The notes under the pieces are model-generated. The model ran no database searches, had not been told where the DNA came from, and saw only the letters and a list, made by a program, of their open reading frames with translations. A program made the position numbers and the translations under genes. A stretch of DNA of 64,000 nt from Halictus rubicundus (Eukaryota; Arthropoda; Insecta; Hymenoptera; Halictidae). The stretch spans positions 62,001 to 126,000 of the forward strand of contig NW_027488978.1 in the NCBI RefSeq assembly GCF_050948215.1. Reading direction: 5' to 3'. Shown piece after piece: positions 14,280 to 25,800 of this stretch. How positions within the stretch are numbered: the stretch's first letter is position 1; each line of letters begins with the position of its first letter.

Positions 14280-17200
14280 GGATAGGATAGAGGATAGGAT
14301 AAGTAAGAGGATAGGATAGGATAGATTATAGGATAGAGGAAAGGATACGATTGAGGATGGGATAGGATAGAGGATAGGATAGGATAGAGGATAGGATAGG
14401 ATAGAGGACAGGATAGGATAAAGGATTGGATACGATAGAGGATAGGATAGGATAGAGTATAGGATAGGATAGAGGATAGGATTGGATTGAGGATAGGATA
14501 GGATAGAGAATGGAATAGGATAGAGGATTGGATAGGACAAAGGATAGGATACGATAGAGGATAGGATAGGATAGAGGATAGGATAGGGGATTGGATAGGA
14601 TAGAGGATAGGATTGGATTGAGGATACGATAGGATAGAGGATAGAATAGGATAGAGGATAGGATAGCATAGAGGATAGGATAGCATAGAGGATAGGATAG
14701 GATGGAGGATAGGATAGGATTGAGGATAGGATAGGATAGAGGATAGGATAGGATAGAGGAGAGGATAGGATAGAGGAGAGGATAGGATAAGGTAGAGGAT
14801 AAGATAGGATAGTGGATAGGATAAGATAGAGGATAGGATGGAATAGAGGACAGGATAGGATAGAGGGTAAGATAGGATAGCGGATAGGATAGGATAGAGG
14901 ATAGGATAGGATAGAAGATAGAATAGCATAGAGGATAAGATAGGATAGTGGATAGGATAAGATAGAGTATAGGATAGAATACAGGACAGGATAGGACAGA
15001 GGATAAGATAGGATGGAGGATAGGATAGGATAGAGGATAGGATAGAGGATAGGGTAGGATAGAGGATAGGATACGATAGAGAATAGGATATGAGATTGGA
15101 TAGGATAGTGGATAGGATAGGATAGAGCACAGGATAGGATAGAGGATAAGATAGGATAGAGGATAGGATAGGATAGAGGAAAGGATAGGATAGAGGATAG
15201 GATACGGTAGAGGATAGGATATGATAGAGGATAGGATAGGATAGAGTATAGGATAGGATTGAGGATAGGATAGAGGATTGGATCGGATAGAAGATAGGAT
15301 ACGGTAGAGGATAGGATATGATAGATGATAGGATTGGAATGAGGATAGATAGGATAGAGGATAGAATAGGATAGAGGATAGGATGGCATAGAGGATAGGA
15401 TAGGATGGAGGATAGGATAGGATAGAGGATAGGATACGATAGAAGATACGACATTATAGAGGAAAGGATAGGATAGAGAATAGGATACGATAGAGGATAG
15501 GATAGAGGATAGGATACGATAGATTATAGGATAGAGGAAAGGATAGGATTGAGGATGGGATAGGATAGAGGATAGGATAGGATAGAGGATAGGATAGGAT
15601 AGAGGACAGGATAGGATAGAGGATAGGATACGATAGAGGATAGGATAGGATAGAGTATAGGATAGGATAGAGGATAGGATTGGATTGAGGATAGGATAGG
15701 ATAGAGAATGGAATAGGATAGAGGATTGGATAGGACAAAGGATAGGATACGATAGAGGATAGGATAGGATAGAGGTTAGGATAGGGGATTGGATAGGATA
15801 GAGGATAGGATTGGATTGAGGATACGATAGGATAGAGGATAGAATAGGATAGAGGATAGGATAGCATAGAGGATAGGATAGCATAGAGGATAGGATAGGA
15901 TGGAGGATAGGATAGGATTGAGGATAGGATAGGATAGAGAATAGGATACGATAGAAGATACAATATTATAGAGGATAGGATAGGACAGGGGATAGGATAG
16001 GGGATTGGATAGGGGATTGGATAGGATAGAGGATAGAATACGATAGAGGATAGGATAGGATAGAGGAGAGGATAGGATAGAGGAGAGGATAGGATAGAGG
16101 AGAGGATAGGATAGAGGAGAGGATAGGATAGAGGAGAGGATAGGATAAGGTAGAGGATAAGATAGGATAGTGGATAGGATAAGATAGAGGATAGGATGGA
16201 ATAGAGGACAGGATAGGATAGAGGGTAAGATAGGATAGAGGATAGGATAGGATAGAGGATAGGATAGGATAGAAGATAGAATAGCATAGAGTATAGGATA
16301 GGATAGAGGAAAGGATAGGATTGAGGATAGCATAGAGGATTGGATAGGATAGAAGATAGGATACGATAGAGGATAGGATATGATAGAGGATAGGATAGGA
16401 TAGAGGATAGGATAGGATAGTGGATAGGATAAGATAGAGGATATGATAGAATAGAGGACAGGATAGGATAGAGGATAAGATAGGATAGTGGATAGGATAG
16501 GATAGAGGACAGGATAGGATAGAGGATAAGGTAGGATAGAGGATAGGATAGGATAGAGGATACGATAGGATAGAGCATACGATAGAGGATAGGATAGGAT
16601 AGGATAGGATGGAGAATAAGATAGGATACATGGTATTATAGGATAGAGGATAGGATAGGATAAAGGATAGGATAGGGGATTGGATAGGATAGAGGATAGG
16701 ATTGGATTGAGGATAGGATAGGATAGAGGATAGAATAGGATGGAGGATAGGATAGGATTGAGGATAGGATAGGATTGAGGATAGGATAGGATTGAGGATA
16801 GGATAGGATTGAGGATAGGATAGGATTGAGGATAGGATAGAGGATAGGATAGGATGGAGCATACGATAGAGGATAGGATAGGATGGAGCATACGATAGAG
16901 GATAGGATAGGATAGAATATAGGATTGGATTGAGGATAGGATAGGATAGAGTATAGGATAGGATTGAGGATAGGATAGGATAGTGGATAGAATAGGATAG
17001 AGCATACGATAGAGGATAGGATAGGATAGGATAGGATAGGATAGAGAATAGGATAGGATACATGGTATTATAGGGTAGAGGATAGGATAGGATAGAGGAT
17101 TGAATAGTGGATTGGATAGGATAGAGTATAGGATAGGATAGAGCATACGATAGAGGATAGGATACGATAGAGCATACTATAGAGGATAGGATAGGATAGA

Positions 17201-17460
17201 GGATACGTTAGGATAAGGAATAGGATAGGATAGAGGATAGGATAGAGGATTGGATAGGATAGAGGATAGGATACGATAGAGGATAGGATAGGATAGAGGA
17301 TAGGATTGGATTGAGGATAGGATAAGATAGAGGATAGAATAGTATAGAGGATAGGATAGGATAGAGGAGAGGATAGGATATAGGAGAGGATAGGATAAGG
17401 TAGAGGATAAGATAGGATAGTGGATAGGATAAGATAGAGGATAGGATGGAATAGAGGATA
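14280..17460. repeat. Copy 2 of the 3181-bp tandem segmental duplication
   Basis: Copy 2 lies directly adjacent to copy 1 and in the same orientation. After about 17482 the sequence leaves copy 1 and instead resembles the segment near 4.5 kb. Shared private variants imply a recent unequal exchange, or alternatively an assembly duplication. Confidence 0.85.
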
Positions 17461-20060
17461 GGATAGGATAGAGGATAGGATAGGGGATTGATAGGATAGA
17501 GATTAGGATGGGATAGAGGATATTATAGGATAGAGGATAGGATAGGATAGAGCATAGGATAGGATAGAGGATAGGATAGGGGATTGATAGGATAGAGATT
17601 AGGATGGGATAGAGGATAGGATAAAATAGAAGATAGGATAGAATAGAGGACAGGATAGGATAGAGGATAGGATACAATAGAAGTTACGATATTATAGAGG
17701 AAAGGATAACATAGAGGATAGGATAGGATAGAGCATACGATAGAGGATAGGATAGGATAGGATCGGATAGAGAATAGAATAGGATACATGGTATTATAGG
17801 GTAGAGGATAGGATAGGATAGAGGATTGGATAGGGGATTGGATAGGATAGAGGATAGGATAGGATTGAGGATAGGATAAGATAGAGGATAGGATGGAATA
17901 GAGTACAGGATAGGATAGAGGGTAAGATAGGATAGATGATACGATAGGATAGGGGATAGGATAGGATAGAAGATAGAATAGCATAGAGGATAGGATAGGA
18001 TAGAGGAAAGGATAGGATTGAGGATAGCATAGAGGATTGGATAGGATAGAAGATAGGATACGATAGAGGATAGGATATAATAGAGGATAGGATAGGATAG
18101 AGGATAGGATAGGATAGTGGATAGGATAAGATAGAGGATAGGATAGAATAGAGGACAGGATAGGATAGAGGATAGGATAGGATAGAGGAGAGGATAGGAT
18201 AGAGGAGAGGATAGGATAAGGTAGAGGATAAGATAGGATAGTGGATAGGATAAGATAGAGGATAGGATGGAATAGAGGACAGGATAGGATAGAGGGTAAG
18301 ATAGGATAGCGGATAGGATAGGATAGAGGATAGGATAGGATAGAAGATAGAATAGCATAGAGGATAGGATAGGATAGAGGAAAGGATAGGATTGAGGATA
18401 GCATAGAGGGTTGGATAGGATAGAAGATAGGATACGATAGAGGATAGGATATAATAGAGGGTAGGATAGGATAGAGGATAAGATAGGATAGTGGATAGGA
18501 TAAGATAGAGGATAGGATAGAATAGAGGACAGGATAGGATAAAGGATAGGAAAGGATAGGGGATTGGATAGGATAGAGGATATTATAGGATAGAGGATAG
18601 GATAGGATAGAGGATAGGATAGGATAGAGGATAAGATAGGATAGTAGATAGGATAAGATAGAGGATAGGATAGAATACAGGACAGGATAGGACAGAGGAT
18701 AAGATAGGATGGAGGATAGGATAGGATAGAGGATAGGATAGAGGATAGGGTAGGATAGAGGATAGGATACGATAGAGAATAGGATATGAGATTGGATAGG
18801 ATAGTGGATAGGATAGGATAGAGCACAGGATAGGATAGAGGATAAGATAGGATAGAGGATAGGATAGGATAGAGGAAAGGATAGGATAGAGGATAGGATA
18901 CGGTAGAGGATAGGATATGATAGAGGATAGGATAGGATAGAGGACAGGATAGGATAGAGGATAGGATACGATAGAGGATAGGATAGGATAGAGTATAGGA
19001 TAGGATAGAGGATAGGATTGGATTGAGGATAGGATAGGATAGAGAATAGAATAGGATAGAGGATAGGATAGGATAGAGGATAGGATACGATAGATGATAC
19101 GATATTATAGAGGAAAGGATAGGATAGAGAAGAGGATAGGATATAGGATAGGATAGGAAAGAGAATAGGATAGGATTGAGGATATGATAGGATAGAGGAT
19201 AGGAGATAATAGAAGAGAGGATAGGATAGAGGATAGGATAGGATAGAAGAGGGGATAGGATAGAGGATAGGTTAAAATAGAAGATAGTATAGAATAGAGG
19301 ACAGGATAGGATAGAGGATAGGATACGATAGAAGTTACGATATTATAGAGGAAAGGATAACATAGAGGATAGGATAGGATAGAGCATACGATAGAGGATA
19401 GTATAGGATGGAGAATAGGATAGGATACATGGTATTATAGGGTAGAGGATAGGATAGGATAGAGGATTGGATAGGGGATTGGATAGGATAGAGGATAGGA
19501 TAGGATAGAGCATACGATAGAGGATAGGATAGGATAGAGGATAAGATAGGATAGTGGATAGGATAAGATAGAGGATAGGATAGAATAGAGGACAGGATAG
19601 GATAGAGGATAAGATAGGATAGAGGATAGGATAGGATAGAGGATAGGATAGGTTAGAGGATAGGATAGGATTGAGGATAGGATAGAGGATAGGATACGAT
19701 AAGAGGATAGGATAGGATAGAGGATAGGATAGGTTTGAGGATAGGATAGGATAGAGAATAGGATAAGTAAGAGGATAGGATAGGATAGATTATAGGATAG
19801 AGGAAAGGATAGGATTGAGGATGGGATAGAATAGAGGATAGGATAGGATAGAGGATAGGATAGGATAGAGGACAGGATAGGATAGAGGATAGGATACGAT
19901 AGAGGATAGGATAGGATAGAGGATAGGATTTGATTGAGGATAGGAGAGGATACAGGATAGGATAGGAGATTGGATACGATAGAGGATAGGATACGATATA
20001 GCATACGATAGAGGATAGGATACGATATAGCACACGATAGAGGATAGGATAGGATAGAGG

Positions 20061-20079
20061 ATAGGATAGGGGGTTGGAT
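20061..20079. repeat. Left target-site duplication of the retrotransposon
   Basis: The 19 bases ATAGGATAGGGGGTTGGAT are repeated perfectly at 26443-26461, directly after the A tail. The same sequence occurs uninterrupted at 1062-1080, 7103-7121, 10970-10988, 31720-31738, 55239-55257 and 57926-57944, followed each time by AGGATAG, which gives the empty-site structure. If the first A of the right copy belongs to the poly(A) tail, the duplication is 18 bp. Confidence 0.95.
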
Positions 20080-20080
20080 G

Positions 20081-20196
20081 GGGACCGAGGGGATATGGGC
20101 TTAGTAGTGGTGACTCGGATCCACTACTAGGTATGCCACAGTGGTGGCGGTCATATCCCTAAAATCCTCTACGCTCCACCTCCTCGTGGTGGTCCC
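20081..20196 (+). other. Nested stem structure at the 5' end of the element
   Basis: Three complementary pairs are nested: GGGACC (20081-20086) with GGTCCC (20191-20196), GGGATATG (20090-20097) with CATATCCC (20152-20159), and TAGTAGTGG (20102-20110) with CCACTACTA (20121-20129). All three are perfect. This is a plausible folded RNA 5' end. Several non-LTR elements carry self-cleaving ribozymes here, but I could not fit an HDV-type double pseudoknot, so only structure is claimed. Confidence 0.6.
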
Positions 20197-20471
20197 TGGG
20201 AACACACATAGTTGTGTGTTGCTAACGGAGCGAGGGGTATTCCGCGGAAAGTAGTCCCAATGATGTATGAGGCGATGCCGGCGGGATCTTCGGATCCTGG
20301 CAGGGCCTCCCTTGCCGGTAAGGCTCACACGGAGGGATAAAAAACCGCGGAATGGGTCCTGCGATAACGACCGGGGAGGTCGCCGCAGGGCCCTTGCCGT
20401 AAACCGGTGGTCATGTTTTACCGGAACGGTGGTCTTGCCTTAATCGGCCGGGCCGCGAGGATGATAACCTC

Positions 20472-20479
20472 TATAAAAA
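20472..20479 (+). promoter_or_regulatory. TATA-like sequence inside the 5' UTR
   Basis: TATAAAAA stands out in otherwise GC-rich sequence, about 195 bases before the ORF1 ATG. It could be a chance match or a core promoter for a shorter transcript. Nothing else supports it. Confidence 0.2.
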
Positions 20480-20518
20480 TCCCTAATGCCCTAAGCTTAG
20501 GTGCGCGGTGAGAGGGTA

Positions 20519-20536
20519 CGCCCTGGCTACAGGGCG
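20519..20536 (+). other. Short hairpin in the 5' UTR
   Basis: CGCCCTG and CAGGGCG form a perfect 7-bp stem closed by the four-base loop GCTA. It lies about 140 bases upstream of the ORF1 ATG and may affect scanning. The role is unknown. Confidence 0.45.
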
Positions 20537-20673
20537 CGGCTGGTGGGGTACATCAGCCACTAGCGCACCATCTCTGGATACCTGGCGAACTCCAGTTGAA
20601 ATTAGCCTTACCCGGGCAAGGAGGCTCTGCCCGGGCGGACGTGTTTTTTCCTGCCAATCTCGTGGGACCAGAT

Positions 20674-22833
20674 ATGGAATCGTATAATAAAAACCTTGAT
20701 GTTGTGGGGGAGGCTGCCGATACGGCAGCAGCTGCGGCGGGGGAAGAGACGGCAGCGGTCACTGACGGGGAGGGGATGGCAACGATTACTGCCGGGGAGG
20801 ACGCGGTCGTGGTCATCGCGGACGAGGACTCGGATGGGGATGAAACAATCATCTCCATCTCGAGCTCCGTCGGCTCGATCGTGACGCGCGGGGGCGCGGA
20901 GAAGCGGGGCGCGACATCTGGGGTCTCTGACCCCAAGCGTGCCCGGTTAGAGGGGGGGCAGCACACCCGCGGCGGGTCGGTGTCGCGGACGGACCCAGGG
21001 GAGGGCTCGTCGGGGACGCCCACCATGGATCTGGCCCTCGGCGGCCGCGCCGAGAGGAGTCAGACGAGGAGGGTGGATGACCTCATCGAGCTGGGTGGGA
21101 GGATGCCGACAGCGCAGCTAGTAGGGGAGGTGGAGGAGGCGATGTTGAGGGTGGAGAGAGTCTCCACCGTCTCAAAGGGCCTCAAGGGGGACCTGGCTAA
21201 AGACTTGCGGGATTGTTCTGCAGTCGCCAGGGCCCACTGCACCACCTTGATGCAGCGGTGCTTTACCGGGATGGCGTGGCAGGGTAGCCAGGAGGTGGCC
21301 CGCCTCCGCGAGCAGAACGCGGCCCTCGCGAAGGAGGCGGGTGACCTCCGGGCGAGGCTCCGGTCAATGGAGGCCGGGCGGCGGGCGAACACCGACAGCG
21401 GTCGCCGGGCGGGACATGCGCCAATAGGGGAAGCGCCCCCCGCCTCCTCGACAGCGGGGGTCCGTACGCGGGGGATGGAGGCGATGGGACCGTCGGGGGA
21501 GGGAGCGGGAGTTTTGGACTCCGAAGCCCTGCTTCTCCGGGTCGGCGCGCTGATAACGGCCAGGAACCGGGAGCTAGAGGCCCGGATGGAGGAGCGGTTC
21601 CGGACGATTCTGGCCGGTTTGGCCCCGGCCCTCCGGGCGGAGGGTAAATCGGCGCGCGAGGCGACGCCGGTGGCTTCTCTGCCGGCGACGTCTGTCACCA
21701 AGGGGACTGGACCGGTGGTCGTGTCCAACGTGAGGGTGGTGCCCCCCGTTATCATTCCGCCACCGGTCGTCCCGGCCTCGTGGATGGAGGTGACGAGCAA
21801 GGCGGCGAAGAGGGCCAAGAAGAAGATGGCCGCGGAGGAGGCTGCGGCGAGAGCAGCCGCGGCCGAGGCAGCTGCCGCCGCTTCACGGCTGCAGGCTGCG
21901 TGGGAGCCGAGGGCGGCGGGCGGCGCACGAGTGCAGGGCGGCGCGAGCGCGGCGAAGCCCGCCGCCGGGAGGGACGGTGGCCTGGGACGCACCCCCAGAA
22001 CGGGAGCAGTGGCCATCACCATCCCCGAGAGCTGCAAGCTCACTTATTCGGAGGTGATGGCCAGGGCAAAAGAGAGGGTGGACCTCAAGGCTATCGGGAT
22101 CGAGTCGGGGGTGCTTCCCAGGCGGTCGAAAACCGGCGGGATCCTCCTGGAGGTCAGGGGCACGGGGTGCCAGGAGAAGGCACGGGCCCTCTCCGGGAGG
22201 ATCGCCGAGGCGCTTGGGGGGACCGGGGTTAAGGTCTCCCAGGCGGTCAAGCGCGGCGAGGTGCGCGTGGCGGGCCTGGACGACTCGGTGTCGCCCGGGG
22301 ACGTAGCGGCGGCGCTGGCGGTGGCGGGGGGGTGTTCCGCGGCGGAGTTCCGGGTCGGCGAGATCCGCAGACCCGCCTCGGAGCAGGCGCTGGGCTCCTG
22401 TTGGGCCCAGGGCCCCCTCGCGGCCGTCAAGAAAGTGTTGGCGGGAGGCCGGCTGCTGGTCGGCTGGTCCTCGGCCCGCGTCGAGGCGCTGAGGGAGCGG
22501 CCCCTCCAATGCTTCCGTTGTTTGGAGACGGGGCACACGCGGGCGACATGCAAGAGCGCGGTCGACAGAGGCGCGATGTGCTACCGCTGCGGGGCGGCGG
22601 AGCACCGGGCTTCGGCCTGTAAGGCCGCCCCCAGGTGTCCGCTCTGCGCGGACCTGGGGAGACCATCGGGCCATAGATTCGGGGCCAAAGCGTGTGCCCC
22701 GGCTCCCAAGAGGGGCCGCGCGGCGACGAAAGAGAAGGGCGCGTCTGGGGCTGCATCCGCGCAGCGGCCGCAGACGGCGCCGGGGGCCCGGACCTCCCAG
22801 GGAGGGGACTCTGCAGAGCCCATGTTAGAGTAG
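20674..22833 (+). CDS. ORF1, Gag-like RNA-binding protein with three zinc knuckles
   Basis: ORF1 encodes 719 residues from the first in-frame ATG. The frame stays open upstream to a TTG at 20596, but ATG is preferred. The protein should bind element RNA and form the ribonucleoprotein that reaches the nucleus. The N-terminus is acidic and Ala/Gly-rich with a hydrophobic-Ser patch (TIISISSS). A basic bipartite segment with PKRARL near residues 77-92 looks like a nuclear localisation signal. Coiled-coil propensity is seen near residues 205-235 (LREQNAALAKEAGDLRARL) and in a Lys/Ala/Glu-rich stretch near 376-410. Residues about 454-612 form the conserved R1-type Gag core (YSEVMARAK, LDDSVSPGDVAAA, VGEIRRP, GRLLVGWSSARVEALRERPLQCFRC). 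The knuckles are CX2CX4HX4C at 613-626 and 636-649, then a longer CX2CX8HX6C at 655-674. The frame ends ATG TTA GAG TAG at 22822-22833 and overlaps ORF2. No inactivating change is visible. Confidence 0.93.
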   Translation: MESYNKNLDVVGEAADTAAAAAGEETAAVTDGEGMATITAGEDAVVVIADEDSDGDETIISISSSVGSIVTRGGAEKRGATSGVSDPKRARLEGGQHTRGGSVSRTDPGEGSSGTPTMDLALGGRAERSQTRRVDDLIELGGRMPTAQLVGEVEEAMLRVERVSTVSKGLKGDLAKDLRDCSAVARAHCTTLMQRCFTGMAWQGSQEVARLREQNAALAKEAGDLRARLRSMEAGRRANTDSGRRAGHAPIGEAPPASSTAGVRTRGMEAMGPSGEGAGVLDSEALLLRVGALITARNRELEARMEERFRTILAGLAPALRAEGKSAREATPVASLPATSVTKGTGPVVVSNVRVVPPVIIPPPVVPASWMEVTSKAAKRAKKKMAAEEAAARAAAAEAAAAASRLQAAWEPRAAGGARVQGGASAAKPAAGRDGGLGRTPRTGAVAITIPESCKLTYSEVMARAKERVDLKAIGIESGVLPRRSKTGGILLEVRGTGCQEKARALSGRIAEALGGTGVKVSQAVKRGEVRVAGLDDSVSPGDVAAALAVAGGCSAAEFRVGEIRRPASEQALGSCWAQGPLAAVKKVLAGGRLLVGWSSARVEALRERPLQCFRCLETGHTRATCKSAVDRGAMCYRCGAAEHRASACKAAPRCPLCADLGRPSGHRFGAKACAPAPKRGRAATKEKGASGAASAQRPQTAPGARTSQGGDSAEPMLE

Positions 22834-25800
22834 GTACTTTTAATCCTACTCCGGTTCTGCAGGCGAACCTCAACCACTCGCGCGCGGCACAGGACCTGTT
22901 TGTCCAAGCCGTGCGCGAGTGGGGGGCTGGGCTGGCAGTTGCGGCGGAGCCGTACGCAATCCCCGAACACCCCTTCTGGGTGGGGGACGAGATCGGCTCC
23001 GTAGTAATAGTGGCGGGAAGCCGCCCCGGGTCCCCGTCGGTCTCCCTTCTGGAGCGGGGCGAGGGATTCGTGGCGGTGCAATGGGGGGACATCGCGGTTG
23101 TCGGGATCTACATCTCGCCGAGCTGTGGCCTCGATCAATTTCGGGGGTTCCTGGGCGGGCTGAACAGCTGCATCGCGCGGTGCAGCGCCCGCCCGGTTCT
23201 CGTTTTGGGAGACTTCAATGCCCACGCGGTATCGTGGGGGAGTCCCAGGACGACCACTAGGGGTAGCGAGGTGTTAACCTGGGCGGCCGGCCTGGATCTC
23301 CGGTTGATTAACCGGGGATCCACGCCGACGTGCGTGCGTCCGCAGGGGGTCTCGATTGTCGACCTGACATGGGGGACTCCCTCGGCCGTGCGCCGGGTGT
23401 CGGGATGGAGGGTGGCCGAGGAGATAGAGATTGCGTCAGACCATACGCCCATCGTCATGGACGTGTGGCCCACCCTCCACGCGCGGGATTCCCGGCCGGG
23501 CCGGGGGGACCGACGGCCGCGATGGGCCTTGAAGCGGCTGGACGCGGACGCGTTCGGGGCCGCGGTAGCCGCGGCGACATGGACGGGGCCGGCCCTGTCC
23601 GAGCTGGCGCCTGCGCAAGGGGCGAGGCGGCTGCGGGAGGTAATGACGGCGGTGTGCGACACCGCCATGCCCCGCAGCCGGTTCGCCCCCAGGAGGGCGG
23701 CGTACTGGTGGTCCGCCGGCATTGCGGAGCTCCGGCGTGCCTGCAATGCCGCGCGGCGTCGGTACGGCCGAGCGCGTAGGAGGCGCGACGACGAGGAGGC
23801 GACGGCGAGGCTCGGCGGGGAGTACCGAGCCGCGCTCGGGGTTCTCCGCAGGGCTATCGCGCGGGCCAAGGCCGACGCGTGGTCGGAGCTCGTCGGCACG
23901 GTGGACTCCGATCCATGGGGGCGCCCGTACAAGCTTGTCATGAACAAGCTGCGCGCGTGGGCGCCTCCGGTGACGGAGTCGATGGACCCCCACCTGCTCG
24001 AGGGAGTGGTGGCGTCCCTCTTCCCGCGAGAGGGGGGACAACTGCGCCGCTCCCATTGGGAACAGGAGCCTCTCTCCTGGTCCGCAGAGTGGGAGGTGTC
24101 GGCTGGCGAGCTGGGTGAGGCGATGGCCAGGGCGCGGCGGGTGGGCCGCAAGGCCCCGGGCCCGGACGGGGTGCCGGGCCGCGCGTTGGTCTTGGCCCTG
24201 GAGGGGGGACTCGCCGCCGAACTCCGGCAGCTGTATAACGGCTGTCTGAGGGAGGGGGTGTTCCCCACGGAGTGGAAGTCGGGCAGGTTGGTCCTCCTTC
24301 CGAAGGGGGGCAAGTCCCGGGACTCGCCCTCAGGGTACCGGCCAATTTGTCTGCTGGACGAGGCGGGGAAGTTGTTCGAGCGCGTACTCGTTGGACGCCT
24401 CGTCCGGCACCTGTCGGCGGGAGGGGTCCCCGATCTGAGCGGGGTTCAATTCGGCTTCCGGGAGGGTCTCTCCACCGTCGACGCTATTCAGCGGGTGAGG
24501 GCTCTCTCGGAGGCCTGTACGAGGGGGGGCGGTGTTGCGTTGGCGATATCCTTGGATATCGCTAACGCGTTCAACACCGTCCCCTGGGATCGGATAATGG
24601 AGGCCCTGGTCTTCCACCGGGTGCCTCTGTATCTCAGAAGGGTGATCGGGAGCTATCTCTCCGACAGGGGTATAGAGTATCCCGGCCGGTACGGGATGGT
24701 GCGCAGGGGCGTCGTGCGCGGGGTTCCGCAGGGCTCGGTGTTGGGCCCGTTGCTGTGGAATCTTGCGTACGATCGCGTCCTGCGGGAGGAGATGCCTCCC
24801 GGGGTCAGCCTGACGTGTTACGCCGACGACACGCTGGTATTGGCCACCGGGAGGTATGCGAAGGAGGCCATCTGCCTGGCGGAGCGCGGCGCGTGGCGCG
24901 CGGTGCGCGCGATCCGGTCGCTGGGCCTAGAGGTGTCCGTCGAGAAAACCAGGGCCATGTGGTTTCTCCGCTCGGCCCGGTTGGCGGCGCCTCCCCAGTG
25001 CTGGATCTGCGTGGGGGAGGGGATGGTCAAGGTCGGGTCCCAGATGCGGTACCTGGGACTCGAGCTTGACGGCCGGTGGCGTTTTGACCGCCACCTTGAG
25101 TCGCTGGCGCCCCGGGCGGAGAGGGCGACCGCTGCGCTCGGTCGCCTTCTCCCGAATCTCGGGGGACCCTGTGGACGGGTGCGTCGTCTGTTCGCGGTGG
25201 TGGTGCGAGTTTTGGTCCTGTACGGAGCCCCTGTGTGGGCGCGCGATGTCTTGGCTAGGGGGCGCAGTGGCGGCACACGGTCGCTGCTGCGTCGCATCGA
25301 GCGCAGGCTGGCCATAGGCATCGTGCGGGGGTACCGCACCATTTCATACGCGACGGCGATGGTGATGTCGGGGCTGATCCCCCTCGAGCTGGAGGCCCGC
25401 GTGTTGGCGGATGTGCATACGCACTCCAGGGAACTCCGGCTCCGGGGGGTGGCCCCGGATCAGGCGCGGCTCATGGTGGATGAGCTCAGGCGACATGCTC
25501 GGCGGCACGCAGCCCGGGAGTGGCGCGATAGCCTTCCCGGGACGAGGGAGGGCGAGAGGCGGGCCGTTCGGGCCATCCTCCCGGTGTTCGATCAATGGAA
25601 CAGGGGATGGATGGGGCATAGGGTCTCCTACCGTGTGACGCAGGTGATGAGCGGGCACGGGTGCTTCGGCGACTACCTGTGTCGCATCGGGAGGGAGACC
25701 GAGGAGGCGTGTCACCACTGCGGCGAGCCGCGGGACACGGCGCAACACACTCTGGAGGAGTGTCCGGCATGGGGGGGAGAGCGCCGTGCCCTGCGGCGCG

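Larger units (their letters stand above)
1..20079. repeat. Left satellite array, 17-bp unit GAGGATAGGATAGGATA
   Basis: The whole stretch is tandem repeat with no recognisable gene. The base unit is 17 bp, built as GAGGATA plus two GGATA pentamers; lengths of 12, 22 and 27 bp arise by loss or gain of GGATA. The plus strand is almost free of C except at variant positions such as TACGAT, AGCATA and GACAGG. The order of variants repeats over kilobases, so there are higher-order duplications: offset 3181 bp (about 11.1-14.3 kb against 14.3-17.5 kb), 3867 bp (about 6.2 against 10.1 kb onward), 9908 bp (about 0.8 against 10.7 kb onward) and 12958 bp (about 4.1 against 17.1 kb onward). The array breaks abruptly at the retrotransposon. 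Whether it is centromeric, subtelomeric or interstitial cannot be seen from the sequence. Confidence 0.98.
20080..20673 (+). promoter_or_regulatory. 5' UTR of the retrotransposon
   Basis: These 594 bases precede the first in-frame ATG of ORF1. No convincing gene lies here; the open frames on the other strand are shadows. Elements of this kind carry an internal promoter at their 5' end, so promoter activity is expected from family knowledge but is not demonstrated here. Visible structure includes nested complementary segments in the first 120 bases, a 7-bp stem with a GCTA loop at 20519-20536, an imperfect direct repeat CGGTGGTCWTG at 20405-20415 and 20427-20437, and a TATA-like stretch at 20472-20479. 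Confidence 0.75.

Noticed and set aside
1..20079. CRISPR array
   Set aside because: Repeats are directly contiguous with no unique spacers, and the locus is eukaryotic.
20080..20200. HDV-like self-cleaving ribozyme
   Set aside because: Helices are present, but I could not place the required pseudoknotted P1 and P2 with a catalytic C, so it is reported only as a structure.
20101..20328. Small minus-strand frame of 75 codons in the 5' UTR
   Set aside because: It is short, has no domain, and lies across the structured 5' end of the element.
20596..20673. Extending ORF1 upstream to a TTG
   Set aside because: The frame is open but TTG is an unlikely start here, and an ATG is available at 20674. 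Non-AUG extension is not excluded.
21060..22043. Minus-strand open frame of 327 codons opposite ORF1
   Set aside because: It lies wholly antisense to the conserved Gag-like frame. GC-rich coding sequence commonly leaves the opposite strand open. It has an Ala/Arg/Pro/Ser-rich composition and no recognisable domain.
22692..22829. Treating GTG at 22692 as the true ORF2 start
   Set aside because: The 46 codons before the conserved endonuclease start look like the out-of-frame reading of the ORF1 tail and carry no known motif. The coordinate is kept only as the limit of the open frame.
23135..24313. Minus-strand open frame of 392 codons opposite ORF2, and other frames overlapping ORF2
   Set aside because: These are shadows of the endonuclease and reverse transcriptase frame in GC-rich DNA, and the motifs are clearly on the plus strand.
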